The translations under genes were made by a program, and so were the position numbers. Shown here piece by piece: positions 1 to 9,104 of a DNA stretch of 64,000 bases. The notes beneath the pieces are model-generated. The model was not told the DNA's origin and did not search any database. It was given only the letters and a program-made list of their open reading frames with translations. The first letter of the stretch is position 1, and each line of letters begins with the position of its first letter. Source of the stretch: Murinocardiopsis flavida. Its GTDB lineage: Bacteria > Actinomycetota > Actinomycetes > Streptosporangiales > Streptosporangiaceae. Where the stretch lies: assembly GCF_003014485.1 (NCBI RefSeq), contig NZ_PYGA01000003.1:62001-126000 (forward strand), read 5' to 3'.

Positions 1-1086
1 TCCCCCGAGGAGCGCGAGCCCCTGCTCGCCGCGGCGAAGACCCTGTCGTCCCAGGTCAAGGAGGCCGAGGCCGAGGCCGACCGGCTCGCCGCCGACCTCT
101 CCGGCGTCCTCGCCGAGGTGCCCAACATCATCGAGGAGGGCGCACCCGCAGGGGGCGTCGACGACTTCACCGTCCTCGACAAGGCCGGCGCGCCGCGCGA
201 ACTCGGATTCACCCCGCGCGACCACCTCGAACTCGGCGAACTGCTCGGCGCCATCGACATGGACCGCGGCGCCAAGGTCTCCGGTGCCCGCTTCTACTTC
301 CTCACCGGCGTGGGCGCGATGCTGGAACTGGGCCTGCTGAACATGGCCATGCAGCGGGCCGCGGCCAACGGCTTCACCCCGATGATCCCGCCCGTTCTGG
401 TCAAACCCGAGACCATGGGCGGTACCGGTTTCCTCGGCGAGCACGCCCCGGAGGTCTACCACCTGCCGGCCGACGACCTGTACCTGGTGGGCACCTCCGA
501 GGTGCCCCTCGCGGGCTACCACGCGAACGAGATCCTGGCCGCCGACGCGCTCCCGCACCGCTACATCGGCTGGTCGCCGTGCTTCCGCCGCGAAGCGGGG
601 TCCTACGGCAAGGACACCCGCGGCATCATCCGGGTCCACCAGTTCAACAAGGCCGAGATGTTCGTCTACACCACGGCGGAGCGGGCCCACGAGGAGCACC
701 TGCGGCTGCTCGGCTGGCAGCGGGAGATGCTCGACCTGCTGGAGCTGCCCTACCGCGTCATCGACACCGCGGCGGGCGACCTCGGCACGAGCGCGGCCCG
801 CAAGTACGACTGCGAGGCGTGGGTGCCCACCCAGGGCGCCTACCGCGAGCTGACGTCCACCTCGAACTGCACCGACTTCCAGGCGCGGCGGCTGAACATC
901 CGCTACCGCGACCCCGAGGGCAAACCGCGGTTCGCCACCACCCTGAACGGCACGCTCGCCACCACCCGGTGGATCGTCGCCATCCTGGAGAACCACCAGC
1001 AGGCCGACGGTTCCGTGGTGCTCCCCGAGGCGCTGCGGCCCTTCGTCGGCCGCGAGGTCCTGGAGCCGGTCGGCGCGAAGGGCTGA
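1..1086 (+). CDS. serS: Seryl-tRNA synthetase, 3' part
   Basis: Class II aminoacyl-tRNA synthetase that charges tRNA-Ser with serine in the cytoplasm. The frame is open from base 1, so the first part of the N-terminal coiled-coil arm lies outside the window; 361 codons remain of roughly 420. The start of the visible part is the end of the helical arm (Ala/Glu/Lys-rich). The catalytic core follows: motif 2 around [15 protein letters not shown] and motif 3 around [15 protein letters not shown], both typical of SerRS, plus the [10 protein letters not shown] serine-pocket segment. It ends at a TGA 57 bases before the convergent bpa stop. No defect is visible. Confidence 0.97.
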   Translation, partial: SPEEREPLLAAAKTLSSQVKEAEAEADRLAADLSGVLAEVPNIIEEGAPAGGVDDFTVLDKAGAPRELGFTPRDHLELGELLGAIDMDRGAKVSGARFYFLTGVGAMLELGLLNMAMQRAAANGFTPMIPPVLVKPETMGGTGFLGEHAPEVYHLPADDLYLVGTSEVPLAGYHANEILAADALPHRYIGWSPCFRREAGSYGKDTRGIIRVHQFNKAEMFVYTTAERAHEEHLRLLGWQREMLDLLELPYRVIDTAAGDLGTSAARKYDCEAWVPTQGAYRELTSTSNCTDFQARRLNIRYRDPEGKPRFATTLNGTLATTRWIVAILENHQQADGSVVLPEALRPFVGREVLEPVGAKG

Positions 1087-1142
1087 ACGGCGGCGCGGCG
1101 CCCCGGCGGCGGAGGTCGGCCGCCGGGGCGCCGCGCGTGCCG

Positions 1143-1691
1143 CTACAGGTAGGGGCCCGACCCCGGGCGGGGCCGCTGCGGCTGCTCGCCGCCCTGCATG
1201 TCGGGCACTCCCGACGGCAGCGCCTTGCGCATGTTCTCCAGCTGCGCCCGCGCCGCCATCTGCTGCGCGAACAGGGTGGTCTGGATCCCGTGGAACAGCC
1301 CTTCGAGCCAGCCCACCAACTGGGCCTGGGCGATGCGCAGCTCCGACTCGCTCGGGGTGGCGTCCTCGGCGAACGGCAGCGACAGCCGTTCGAGCTCGGC
1401 GATCAGCTCCGGCGCGAGCCCGTCCTCCAGCTCCTTCACCGAGCTGGAGTGGATCTCCTTGAGCCGGGCGCGGCTGGCCTCGTCGAGCGGGGCGGCCTTC
1501 ACCTCTTCGAGCAGCTGGCGGATCATGCTGCCGATGCGCATGACCTTCGCCGGGTGCTCGACCATGTCGGTGATGGGGCGCTCGTCGGGCTCCTGGTCGG
1601 CGCCGTCGCCGTCCTGGCCTGCCTGCCCGGTCGAGCCCGGCCCGACGATGAGGAGCTGCGGCTGTTCGTCTTCGTTGAATCCGTTGCTCAT
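1143..1691 (-). CDS. bpa: Bacterial proteasome activator Bpa (DUF2587)
   Basis: ATP-independent ring-forming activator that docks on the 20S proteasome and opens its gate for unfolded substrates. The 182-residue protein has a disordered acidic N-terminus, a helical core (MIRQLLEEVKAAPLDE and WLEGLFHGIQTTLFAQQ) and the exact C-terminal tail GPYL, the docking motif that enters pockets of the alpha ring (GQYL in mycobacteria). I chose ATG at 1691, preceded by GGTGAG eight bases upstream; a GTG at 1703 is in frame but lacks a ribosome site. It implies that this genome encodes a 20S proteasome, although prcBA is not in the window. Confidence 0.93.
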   Translation of the reverse strand: MSNGFNEDEQPQLLIVGPGSTGQAGQDGDGADQEPDERPITDMVEHPAKVMRIGSMIRQLLEEVKAAPLDEASRARLKEIHSSSVKELEDGLAPELIAELERLSLPFAEDATPSESELRIAQAQLVGWLEGLFHGIQTTLFAQQMAARAQLENMRKALPSGVPDMQGGEQPQRPRPGSGPYL

Positions 1692-1759
1692 GGGTTCTCT
1701 CACCTAGGCGGACATAATGTGCTGAACGGCGGGCCCGGCGGCACGCCGTACGAGCGCGC

Positions 1760-2743
1760 TCAGCGGGTCAGCACGATCTTGCCGATGTGCGCGCTCGATT
1801 CCATGACGCGATGCGCCTCGCTCGCGTCGGCGAGCGGCACCGTACGGTCCACGATAGGCCGGACCGTCCCCCGCGCGATCAGCGGCCAAACGTGTTCGCG
1901 GACCCCGGCGACGATCGCGGCCTTCTCCTCGACGGGGCGCGAACGGAGGGTGGTCGCGTGCACACTCAGCCGTTTGACCAGCATCCGACCGAGGTCGAGT
2001 GCTGCGGAGCGCCCGCCCATGAGCCCGATCACCACCAGCCGGCCGCCGGTCGCCAGCGAGCGGACGTTGCCCTCCAGGTAGGAGCCGCCCATGATGTCGA
2101 GGACGACGTCGACCCCCTTGCCGCCGGTGAGCTCCTTCGCGCGGGCGGCGAAGTCCTCGGTGCGGTAGTCGATGCCCGCGTCGGCGCCGAGCTCGGCGCA
2201 GCGCCGCAGCTTCTCCGGGCCGCCCGCGGTCGTGAGCACGCGGGCGCCGTTCGCGTGCGCGAGCTGGATCGCGAAGGTGCCGATGCCGCTGCCGCCGCCG
2301 TGCACCAGCAGGGTCTCGCCGGAGCGCAGGCCGGCCGTCATGAACACGTTGGACCACACGGTGCAGGCGACCTCGGGCAGCGCCGCGGCGTCGGCCATGG
2401 CCATGCCGTCGGGCACGGGGAGGAGCTGCCCTACGGGGACCGCGACCTGCTCGGCGTACCCGCCGCCGGTGAGCAGCGCGCAGACCTCGTCGCCCACCGA
2501 CCACCCGGAGTCCTCGGTTCCCGGCCCCAATTCGGCGATGCGCCCGGCGCACTCCAGGCCGGGATACTCCGAGGCGCCCTTGGGCGGTGGGTAGTTCCCC
2601 TGGCGCTGGCTGACATCGGCCCTGTTCACGGCCGAGGCCGCGACGTCGATGCGGACTTCGCCGGGTGCGGGGCGCGGGTCGGGGACGCGGTCCCAGGACA
2701 GGACGTCGGGGCCGCCGGGCTCTTTGATCACGATCGCGTGCAT
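1760..2743 (-). CDS. NAD(P)H:quinone oxidoreductase, PIG3/zeta-crystallin type
   Basis: Medium-chain dehydrogenase/reductase of the zinc-free quinone oxidoreductase type, expected to reduce quinones with NADPH. The 327-residue protein opens MHAIVIKEPGG, has the GroES-like domain with NRADVSQRQGNYPPP, then the Rossmann domain with HGGGSGIGTFAIQLA and GADAGIDYRTEDF. Structural zinc cysteines are absent, as is usual for this branch. The start is ATG 2743; a GTG 18 bases upstream is possible. It stands alone, divergent from the MinD-like gene and in the same direction as bpa with a 68-base gap. The natural substrate is not shown by the sequence. Confidence 0.88.
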   Translation of the reverse strand: MHAIVIKEPGGPDVLSWDRVPDPRPAPGEVRIDVAASAVNRADVSQRQGNYPPPKGASEYPGLECAGRIAELGPGTEDSGWSVGDEVCALLTGGGYAEQVAVPVGQLLPVPDGMAMADAAALPEVACTVWSNVFMTAGLRSGETLLVHGGGSGIGTFAIQLAHANGARVLTTAGGPEKLRRCAELGADAGIDYRTEDFAARAKELTGGKGVDVVLDIMGGSYLEGNVRSLATGGRLVVIGLMGGRSAALDLGRMLVKRLSVHATTLRSRPVEEKAAIVAGVREHVWPLIARGTVRPIVDRTVPLADASEAHRVMESSAHIGKIVLTR

Positions 2744-3071
2744 GGGTCCGACCGTACTCACCCGGGGCCCGGGAGGGCAGGCATCCGGCGAGGCGGTAAG
2801 CGCTGTTCCGAACGTTGCCGAACCATGTGCTATGTCCGTATTCCCCGTGGTGGTTTCGCCGTGGTTGACTCAGGTGAGATAACTCGCGAGCCTGGGCCCT
2901 GTCCAGTGGGCGTATTCGGGGAGCGGCGGGCGTTGTACGCCCGTGCGGCGCCGGATCCGGCCATCCGGCACGGCCTAGGGCGGCCACCCTGCGCGCTTGG
3001 TCGCCCACTAGCCTGGTTAGCACCTTGCGACGCAGGTCCGACCCCTTTTCAGCGCGTTGAGGAGTACCGCG
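2744..3071. other. Intergenic region, divergent promoters
   Basis: No gene seen. The stretch separates the oxidoreductase from the MinD-like gene. It holds a TTGACT at 2865-2870 that could be a -35 element, though the hexamer 17 bases on is poor, and a TAGCCT at 3009-3014 that could be a -10 element for the downstream gene. Neither is convincing alone. The MinD-like gene has a clear GAGGAG ribosome site at about 3059-3064. Confidence 0.4.
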
Positions 3072-5627
3072 GTGGCACAGAGAGACCATGACGGCTCGGA
3101 GTACCCGGGGGCCGTGCCTTCGGACGACGAGCGCGATGCCTCCGCGAACGGCGCCGACGGATACCCGGACGGCGCCGGTTACGCCGCATCGCCCGCCGAC
3201 CAGTGGTTCGGCGACGAATTCGCGTTCGTTCCGCCGCCGCCGCCCTATGCCCAGATGGGCGAGGGGCCCCAGGCGCCGGGCCCTCCGGGCGGCCACCCGC
3301 CCCCGGCCCCGTACGGGGCCTACCCCGATCCGGCCGCCCCGCCGTACCCCGGTTCTGCCGACGAACCGCCGCGCGAAGGCAGGGGGCTCGCCCCCGAGCA
3401 GGCCCCCGACCCGGTCGAGCAGCACGGGCCGGGCGACCTGTACGCGCCGGGCCAGCCGGAACCCCAGTACGCCCCCGGTCCCGCCGAGCCGCAGTACGGG
3501 CCGGGGCCGGGTGAGCCGCAGTACGGGCCCGCCCCCGCGGAGCCGCAGTACGAGCAGTACGCGCCTGCTCCTGCGGAACAGCAGTACGAGCAGCAGTACG
3601 CCCCCGCTCCCGCCGAGCAGCAGTACGCCCCCGCTCCCGCCGAGCAGCAGTACGCCCCCGCTCCCGCCGAGCAGCAGTACGGGCCCGCTCCCGCTGAGCC
3701 CCAGTACGAGCAGTACGCGCCTGCTCCCGCGGAACAGCAGTACGAGCAGCAGTACGCCCCCGCCGAGCAGCACTACGGCGCCCCCGCGGCGCAGCAGTGG
3801 GGTCAGCCCGATGTCCGCGACGTGCCCGAGTCCGCGCCCACGGGGCATGGCCCGTGGGCGCAGCCGGAGCATCCCGCGTGGCACGCGCAGGGCGAGGACG
3901 AGATCGAGCCGACCGCGCTGCTGAACCCGCCCCCCGACGCTCCCCCCGCCGCACCCGGTCCCCCGGCCTGGTCCGGGGGCGAGCCGGTGAACGGCGCCGC
4001 GCCGGAGCGGCCGGTGTGGCACGAGGCCGTCGAGCCGGCGGCGCCCGCCGTCGACCGCGGCGACGAACCGCCCGAGCCCGAGCCCCTGCCGCCGCTCGAC
4101 ACGGTCGACGACCCCTGGCGCGGCGACGCTCCTCCGGCCGCGCACCGCGACCCCTACCCCGGTCCCGGTGCGTTCGGCGACGCCCCGCCCGACATCCGCC
4201 ACCAGCAGCAGTCCGCCGTGCCGCCGCCCGAGTACGTCGTGCCCGAGCGCCCCGCCGCACCCCCTGTGCCCGACAGCCCGCCCGCGGCCGGTCCCGCCGA
4301 CCACGGCCCCGCCCCCGAGTACGCGCCGCCGCCCCACCAGGGCCGGCAGATCGGCCCGTACTCCGTGCCGCCGAGCCCGCAGGCCCCGCAGCAGCCCTAC
4401 CCGGGGCAGCACGGGCCGGGGCAGCAGGGCCCCGACCACCAGGGGCAGTCCGGCCCGCAGGGCGGCCAATGGCAGGGAGGGCCGCAGCAGGGCCAGGCAC
4501 CGCAGGGGTACCAGCAGCACGGTCCGCCCCCCGGAGCGCGGCAGCCGTACCCGCAGCAGCCGCTCAGCGGCCCGCAGCAGCCGTACTCCCAGTACCCCCA
4601 GCAGGGGGCGGCGCCGCAGTCCCTCGTGCCCGGGTTCGCGCAGAGCGGCCCGCAGCCGCCGTTCAACCCCGCCGACCCCCAGCGCCCCAACTGGCCGGAG
4701 AACGTCGACTCCCTGAAGCCCGAGAGCCTCGTCCGCACCCGCAAGCCGGCGCCGTCCAAGGGCTGGCGCAAGGTCGTGCACACCGCGACCTTCGGCGTGG
4801 TGCACCCGGGCGAGTCGCAGGCCGAGCTCCGCCGCCGCGAGCTGGTGTCGCGGGCCCGCACCCATGTGGCGGGCGGGCACCACCGGGTGGCGGTGCTCTC
4901 GCTGAAGGGCGGCGTGGGCAAGACCACGACGACGGTGGCGCTGGGGTCGACCCTGTCCTCCCTGCGCGGCGACCGCGTACTGGCCGTCGACGCCAACCCC
5001 GACCGCGGCACGCTCTCGGACAAGGTGCGGTTGGAGACCGCCGCCACGATCCGCGACCTGCTCAACGAGAAGGACACCATCCGGCGCTACGCCGACATCC
5101 GCGGGTTCACCTCCCAGGCCATCAGCCGGCTGGAGATCCTGGCGTCCGACCGCGACCCCGCGGTGTCGGAGGCGTTCAGCGAGGACGACTACCGCGAGGT
5201 GTCGCGGCTGCTGGAGCACTACTACTCCATCTGCCTCACCGACTGCGGCACCGGGCTGCTGCACTCGGCGATGCGCGGCGTGCTGGGGTTGGCCGACCAG
5301 ACCGTGCTGGTGTCGACCGCGTCGGTCGACGGTGCGCGCAGCGCATCGGCCACGCTCGACTGGTTGGAGGCGCACGAGTTCGGCTACCTGGTGCGCGGCG
5401 CCGTCGTGGTGCTGTCGATGGTGCGTGCCGACGGCAAGTCCAGCATCGACCTCGGCCGCCTGGAGGAGCACTTCGCCAGCCGCTGCCGGGCCGTCGTCCG
5501 CATCCCCTGGGACACCCACCTGGAGGAGGGTGCCGAGGTCACGCTGGAGAACCTGCACGCCAACACGCGCGACGCCTACTTGCAGTTGGCGGCGACCGTC
5601 GGCGAGGCGTTCGCCTGGCCGCGGTGA
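3072..5627 (+). CDS. MinD/ParA-like ATPase with long Pro/Gln/Tyr repeat N-terminus
   Basis: Deviant Walker A ATPase of the SIMIBI class. The first ~530 of 851 residues are low complexity, rich in Pro, Ala, Gln and Tyr, with a heptad-like repeat APAEQQY/APAEPQY encoded at about 3470-3780. The C-terminal ~270 residues hold the ATPase: SLKGGVGKTTTT at about residue 610, AVDANPDRGTLS, then a conserved TDCGTGLLHSAMRG segment. GTG 3072 was chosen for its GAGGAG site seven bases upstream. The architecture resembles EspI-type proteins near type VII secretion loci and other actinobacterial MinD-like proteins, but no ESX gene is in the window. A role in polar positioning or secretion control is inference only. 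Confidence 0.85.
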   Translation: MAQRDHDGSEYPGAVPSDDERDASANGADGYPDGAGYAASPADQWFGDEFAFVPPPPPYAQMGEGPQAPGPPGGHPPPAPYGAYPDPAAPPYPGSADEPPREGRGLAPEQAPDPVEQHGPGDLYAPGQPEPQYAPGPAEPQYGPGPGEPQYGPAPAEPQYEQYAPAPAEQQYEQQYAPAPAEQQYAPAPAEQQYAPAPAEQQYGPAPAEPQYEQYAPAPAEQQYEQQYAPAEQHYGAPAAQQWGQPDVRDVPESAPTGHGPWAQPEHPAWHAQGEDEIEPTALLNPPPDAPPAAPGPPAWSGGEPVNGAAPERPVWHEAVEPAAPAVDRGDEPPEPEPLPPLDTVDDPWRGDAPPAAHRDPYPGPGAFGDAPPDIRHQQQSAVPPPEYVVPERPAAPPVPDSPPAAGPADHGPAPEYAPPPHQGRQIGPYSVPPSPQAPQQPYPGQHGPGQQGPDHQGQSGPQGGQWQGGPQQGQAPQGYQQHGPPPGARQPYPQQPLSGPQQPYSQYPQQGAAPQSLVPGFAQSGPQPPFNPADPQRPNWPENVDSLKPESLVRTRKPAPSKGWRKVVHTATFGVVHPGESQAELRRRELVSRARTHVAGGHHRVAVLSLKGGVGKTTTTVALGSTLSSLRGDRVLAVDANPDRGTLSDKVRLETAATIRDLLNEKDTIRRYADIRGFTSQAISRLEILASDRDPAVSEAFSEDDYREVSRLLEHYYSICLTDCGTGLLHSAMRGVLGLADQTVLVSTASVDGARSASATLDWLEAHEFGYLVRGAVVVLSMVRADGKSSIDLGRLEEHFASRCRAVVRIPWDTHLEEGAEVTLENLHANTRDAYLQLAATVGEAFAWPR

Positions 5628-5733
5628 CCGCGGGGCCGCGCCCGGCGCGGGCGGAGCGGAGCCGTGCGGCTCGGCGCCGACCGCGCCGGGTGGGTTAGGA
5701 TCGGGCGGCGGGGCACCGCGCGTGCCCCCGCGA

Positions 5734-5823
5734 GGAGGGTTCGCATAGCGGCCGAGTGCGGCGCTCTTGAAAAGCGCAAGGCCGGTGACCCCGGTCTCGT
5801 GGGTTCAAATCCCACACCCTCCG
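5734..5823 (+). tRNA. tRNA-Ser (UGA)
   Basis: A complete 90-base type II tRNA. The acceptor strands are GGAGGGT at 5734-5740 and ACCCTCC at 5816-5822 with discriminator G. The anticodon arm GCGCT-CTTGAAA-AGCGC gives anticodon TGA. There is a long variable arm as expected for serine, and the T arm is GTGGG-TTCAAAT-CCCAC. CCA is not encoded. It lies about 100 bases after the MinD-like gene. Confidence 0.97.
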
Positions 5824-5878
5824 CTTCGGTGCCGGGCCCCGGATCCCCATCCGGGGCCCGGCGCATGTGCGGGGCGCA

Positions 5879-6247
5879 TCACGCGGGCGGTCCGGTGGCG
5901 CCGCCGGGTGCCGCCGCGCCCGGTCCGGGGCCGTCGCCGACCTCGATCTCCATTTGCAGCAGTGCGGAGCTCAGCGACTTCCCGTGCGTGTCGAGGTGCA
6001 GCGAGGACGTGACCGTGTCGTCGGCGTCGCGGGGGCAGACGAAGATGAGGGCGTGCACGCCGTCCATCCGGTGCCGCACGACCGGCCCGACCACCCGGTC
6101 GGCCAGGTGGGCCGCCACGGCCTCGGCGGTCGCCAGGGCGCACAGCACCAGGTACCAGTCGGGGTCGTAGGGGATAAGGGACAGCGTGTTGAGGTTGCCC
6201 TTGTCGCCGGCGCGCGAGTGCGCCACATCGTGGAGTCGGACCTTCAC
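5879..6247 (-). CDS. AtuA-associated small protein (AtuA-like ferredoxin-fold domain)
   Basis: A 122-residue protein matching the C-terminal domain that is fused to AtuA in many bacteria: it opens VKVRLHDVAHSRAGDKGN, the typical motif of that domain (H-x3-R-x-GDKG). Here it is a separate gene. The GTG start at 6247 overlaps the stop of the upstream AtuA gene by four bases and has AGGAGG just upstream, so the two are translationally coupled and probably form one enzyme. The C-terminus is a Gly/Pro/Ala-rich tail. The reaction is unknown; the parent family is linked to acyclic terpene and other branched acyl-CoA catabolism. Confidence 0.8.
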   Translation of the reverse strand: MKVRLHDVAHSRAGDKGNLNTLSLIPYDPDWYLVLCALATAEAVAAHLADRVVGPVVRHRMDGVHALIFVCPRDADDTVTSSLHLDTHGKSLSSALLQMEIEVGDGPGPGAAAPGGATGPPA

Positions 6248-7584
6248 TGCGCTCCTCCTGTCGCTCCGACGACCTCGACCCGCGTCTCGACGGCCTCGCG
6301 CGGGATCCCCGCCGACAGCACGCCGATCACCTCGCCGACGGAGGTCCGCAACCCACCGCCGCCCGCTGGGCCGGCGGTGTAGAGGGCGCTGACCTCCTCC
6401 GCGACCGCTTCGGCCGCGGCGCGGTCCGGCGCGGTCCCGGCGACCCGCAGGCGGCACTCGTAGGGTTCGACCCCTTCCGACAGCGTCGCGCCGTGCAGGG
6501 AGTCCACCCCGATGACGTCGATGCGCAGCCGGGGCACGACGCCCTCCAGCCGCGCGCCGACGATCTCCGCGGCGAGCCGGGCCCGGTCCGCGGCGCCTCG
6601 GCCCGCGTAGCCGAGCTCCGCCTCGCCGCGGAACCCGGCGCGGTGGCCGACGCTGACCTTGAGCTCGGCGGGCCGCTCCGCTCCCTTGGCGCCCGAGACG
6701 CCGACCCGGTCGGCGCCGAGCTCAGCGATCCGCACCGCGGTCATGTCCGCGCTGACATCGGGGGTGAGGTAGGCGCGGGGGTCGATGACCTCGTAGGTGA
6801 GTTGCTCCACAACGGTGCGCCGGTCGACCAGCCCGCCGGTGCCGGGCAGCTTGGTGATGACGGCCGATCCGTCGGGGGCCACCTCCGCAATGGGGTAACC
6901 CAGGTCGGCGAGTCCGGGCACCGGTTTGACGCCGGGGTCGGCGAAGTAGCCGCCGGTCACCTGCCCGGCGCATTCCAGCAGGTGGCCGACTACCGTGCCG
7001 CGGGCGAGGAGGTCCAGGTCCGCCGGATCCCAGTCGTAGGCGTGCATCATCGGCCCGAGGAACAGGGACGGGTCGGCGAGCCGCCCGGTGACCACCATCT
7101 GGGCGCCCGTACCGAGTGCGGGCAGGAGGGCGTCGACCCCTATGTAGGCGTTCGCCGACACCAGCTCGCCGTGCGCCTCCAAGGGCCGGCCGTCCTCCCA
7201 CGCCGCGGCGTCGGGGTCCAGGCGGTCCAGCACGTCGTCGCCCAGCACGACCGCGACCCGCATCGGGGCGCCGGCCGCCGCCGCGATGTCCGCCGCCATG
7301 CGGCCGGCCGCCATCGGGTCGGCCGCGCCGGCGTTGGTGATGAGCCGGGTGCCGGTACGGCTCATGGGGCCCACGAGGGCCGTGAGGCGTTTGGCGAGCA
7401 TCGGGTCGAACCCGGCCCCGGGGTCGCGGAGCCGGCGCAGGTGCGCCAGCGCAACGGTGCGCTCGCCGAGGCATTCCAGCGCGATCGCGTCCAGTCCGCC
7501 GCGCTCGACCAGGTCGGCGGCCGGCTGGACGCGGTCGGCGGCGAAACCCGCCCCGCAGCCGATGCGGAACCGGGTGGCTGTCAT
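6244..7584 (-). CDS. AtuA family protein (DUF1446)
   Basis: A 446-residue member of the acyclic terpene utilisation AtuA family. Visible family features are RIGCGAGFAADRVQPA at the N-terminus, the VTGRLADPSLFLGPM and CAGQVTGGYFADPG segments, and the SADMTAVRIAELGADRVGVSGAKG region. The start is ATG 7584 with GAGAGG upstream. It overlaps the small AtuA-like domain gene by four bases and follows the CitMHS transporter on the same strand with a 55-base gap, so the three genes look like an uptake-plus-catabolism operon. With a tricarboxylate-type carrier beside it, the substrate may be a di- or tricarboxylic acid or its CoA ester rather than a terpene; that is inference. Confidence 0.85.
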   Translation of the reverse strand: MTATRFRIGCGAGFAADRVQPAADLVERGGLDAIALECLGERTVALAHLRRLRDPGAGFDPMLAKRLTALVGPMSRTGTRLITNAGAADPMAAGRMAADIAAAAGAPMRVAVVLGDDVLDRLDPDAAAWEDGRPLEAHGELVSANAYIGVDALLPALGTGAQMVVTGRLADPSLFLGPMMHAYDWDPADLDLLARGTVVGHLLECAGQVTGGYFADPGVKPVPGLADLGYPIAEVAPDGSAVITKLPGTGGLVDRRTVVEQLTYEVIDPRAYLTPDVSADMTAVRIAELGADRVGVSGAKGAERPAELKVSVGHRAGFRGEAELGYAGRGAADRARLAAEIVGARLEGVVPRLRIDVIGVDSLHGATLSEGVEPYECRLRVAGTAPDRAAAEAVAEEVSALYTAGPAGGGGLRTSVGEVIGVLSAGIPREAVETRVEVVGATGGAQ

Positions 7585-7639
7585 TGGTGGTCCTCTCCGT
7601 TGCTGTCGTCCCGCGGGGCCTGTCGGTCCGCCGCGCCTG

Positions 7640-8974
7640 TCACCCGGCCCAGAGTGGGATGACACCGGTCAGTACCGCTGTCGCGAGCATGACCAGGCCG
7701 ACCAGCCACGCCCACGGCAGCAGGAACCGGATGTGCGCGCCGATCGGTACCCCGGAAAGGCCGGTGAGCAGGAAGAACGACCCAGTCAACGGGCTGATGG
7801 GGAAGCCGACCGTCTCCTGGCCGACCACCGACGCCTGCGTGAGGACCAGGGGATCGATACCGAACCCGGCTCCGAGCGCGTTGATGACCGGCAGCACGGC
7901 GAAGTAGTAGGCGTCGGGTCCGAACAGCAGGCTCATGGGGACGCCGAGCACGCCGACGAGCAACGGGAGCACAGGGCCCAACGCGTCGGGGACCGAGCCG
8001 GTGAGGGCGCCGGCCATCCCGTCGATCATGCCGCTCTCCTCCATGACCCCGAGGAAGACGCCGGCGGCGAGCAGTGTGCTCGCCATGAGCATCGCGCCTT
8101 GGGCGTGGGCGTTGATGCGCTCGGTCTGGGCGCGCATCCCCGGGTAGTTGACGATGAGGGCGACGACCAGGGCGATCATGAACACCAGTTCGGGCGGGAG
8201 CACCCCGGAGACGAGGACGCCCACCACCGCCAGCGTCAGCACGGCGTTGAACCAGAACAGCCGTGGGCGCGCGAGCTCCGCTGCGGTGCCGGCGTCGGTG
8301 CCGTGCTGAGCCGGTCCGGCGGCGGACTCCGGGGCGTCCCGGTCCTCCGCCGGACCGGTGCGCAGCCGCTGCTGCTCTCGGCGGCCCAGCCAATAGGCGA
8401 TCGCGAAGCAGGCGATGATCCCGGTGATCTGGGCGGGGATCAGCGGCACCCAGATCTCGTTCGCGTCGACCTTGATGGTGGCCGCTGCGCGCGCGGTCGG
8501 CCCGCCCCACGGGACGACGTTCATGACGCCGGCCCCCAGGCCGGTGACTGCGGCGAGGACCAGCCTGCGCATCCCCAGCGCGTCGTAGAGCGGGATCATC
8601 GCCGGGATCGTGATGAGGAACGTCGTCGCCCCCGCGCCGTCGAGATGCATGAGGAGGGCGAGGACGAGCGTCGCGACGGTGATGGTGACGGGATCACGGC
8701 CGGCGAAGCGCAGGACCCGGCGCACAATCGGGTCGAACAGGCCGCTGTCGCGCATGACGCCGAAGTACAGGATCGCGAAGACGAACATCGCGGCGGTCCC
8801 CGCGACCCCGTTGAGGCCGGCCGTCACGAACTCCGTGGTCTCCTCGGGGGAGAACCCGGCGACGGCGGCCGCGGCGAGCGGGACACCGATCAGCGGGACG
8901 ACGGCGGTCACGCGGTTCGACAGGAGGAGGGCCAAGAGGACGGCGATCGCGGTGAAGCCCAGCACGGTCAGCAT
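7640..8974 (-). CDS. CitMHS-family citrate/tricarboxylate:H+ symporter
   Basis: A 444-residue integral membrane carrier with about 12 membrane segments, a cytoplasmic loop around residues 190-225 (Ala/Glu/Asp-rich) and the CitMHS hallmark HLDGAGATTFLITIPAM in the N-terminal half. The family takes up metal-complexed citrate or related acids with protons. It is the first gene of the operon with AtuA and its small partner, and is divergent from a LysR regulator at 9105, a classic regulator-target layout. ATG 8974 is the only sensible start. The actual ligand cannot be read from the sequence. Confidence 0.9.
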   Translation of the reverse strand: MLTVLGFTAIAVLLALLLSNRVTAVVPLIGVPLAAAAVAGFSPEETTEFVTAGLNGVAGTAAMFVFAILYFGVMRDSGLFDPIVRRVLRFAGRDPVTITVATLVLALLMHLDGAGATTFLITIPAMIPLYDALGMRRLVLAAVTGLGAGVMNVVPWGGPTARAAATIKVDANEIWVPLIPAQITGIIACFAIAYWLGRREQQRLRTGPAEDRDAPESAAGPAQHGTDAGTAAELARPRLFWFNAVLTLAVVGVLVSGVLPPELVFMIALVVALIVNYPGMRAQTERINAHAQGAMLMASTLLAAGVFLGVMEESGMIDGMAGALTGSVPDALGPVLPLLVGVLGVPMSLLFGPDAYYFAVLPVINALGAGFGIDPLVLTQASVVGQETVGFPISPLTGSFFLLTGLSGVPIGAHIRFLLPWAWLVGLVMLATAVLTGVIPLWAG

Positions 8975-9104
8975 GGGTCGGGTGCTCCCTGATGGAGTCC
9001 TGCGTTACGGGGGTCTGTGGCGGGGGTCACGGTGCCTGCCATCGTGCAGCAGGCCGCTGTTGCACGTCCAACATCGGATTCGCAAGGATCTATGCTCATA
9101 CGTC
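8975..9104. promoter_or_regulatory. Divergent CitMHS / LysR control region
   Basis: The 130-base gap between divergent starts is where a LysR regulator normally binds. The half next to the regulator is AT-richer than its surroundings (about 9065-9104) and contains the -10-like TATGCT at 9091-9096. No clean T-N11-A palindrome stood out, so the operator is placed only by layout. Confidence 0.45.

Noticed and set aside
1704-5558. 1284-residue open frame on the minus strand opposite the MinD-like gene
   Set aside because: It is the antisense of a Pro/Gln-repeat gene in GC-rich DNA, with Arg/Gly/Leu-only composition and no ribosome site. The plus-strand frame has the P-loop ATPase.
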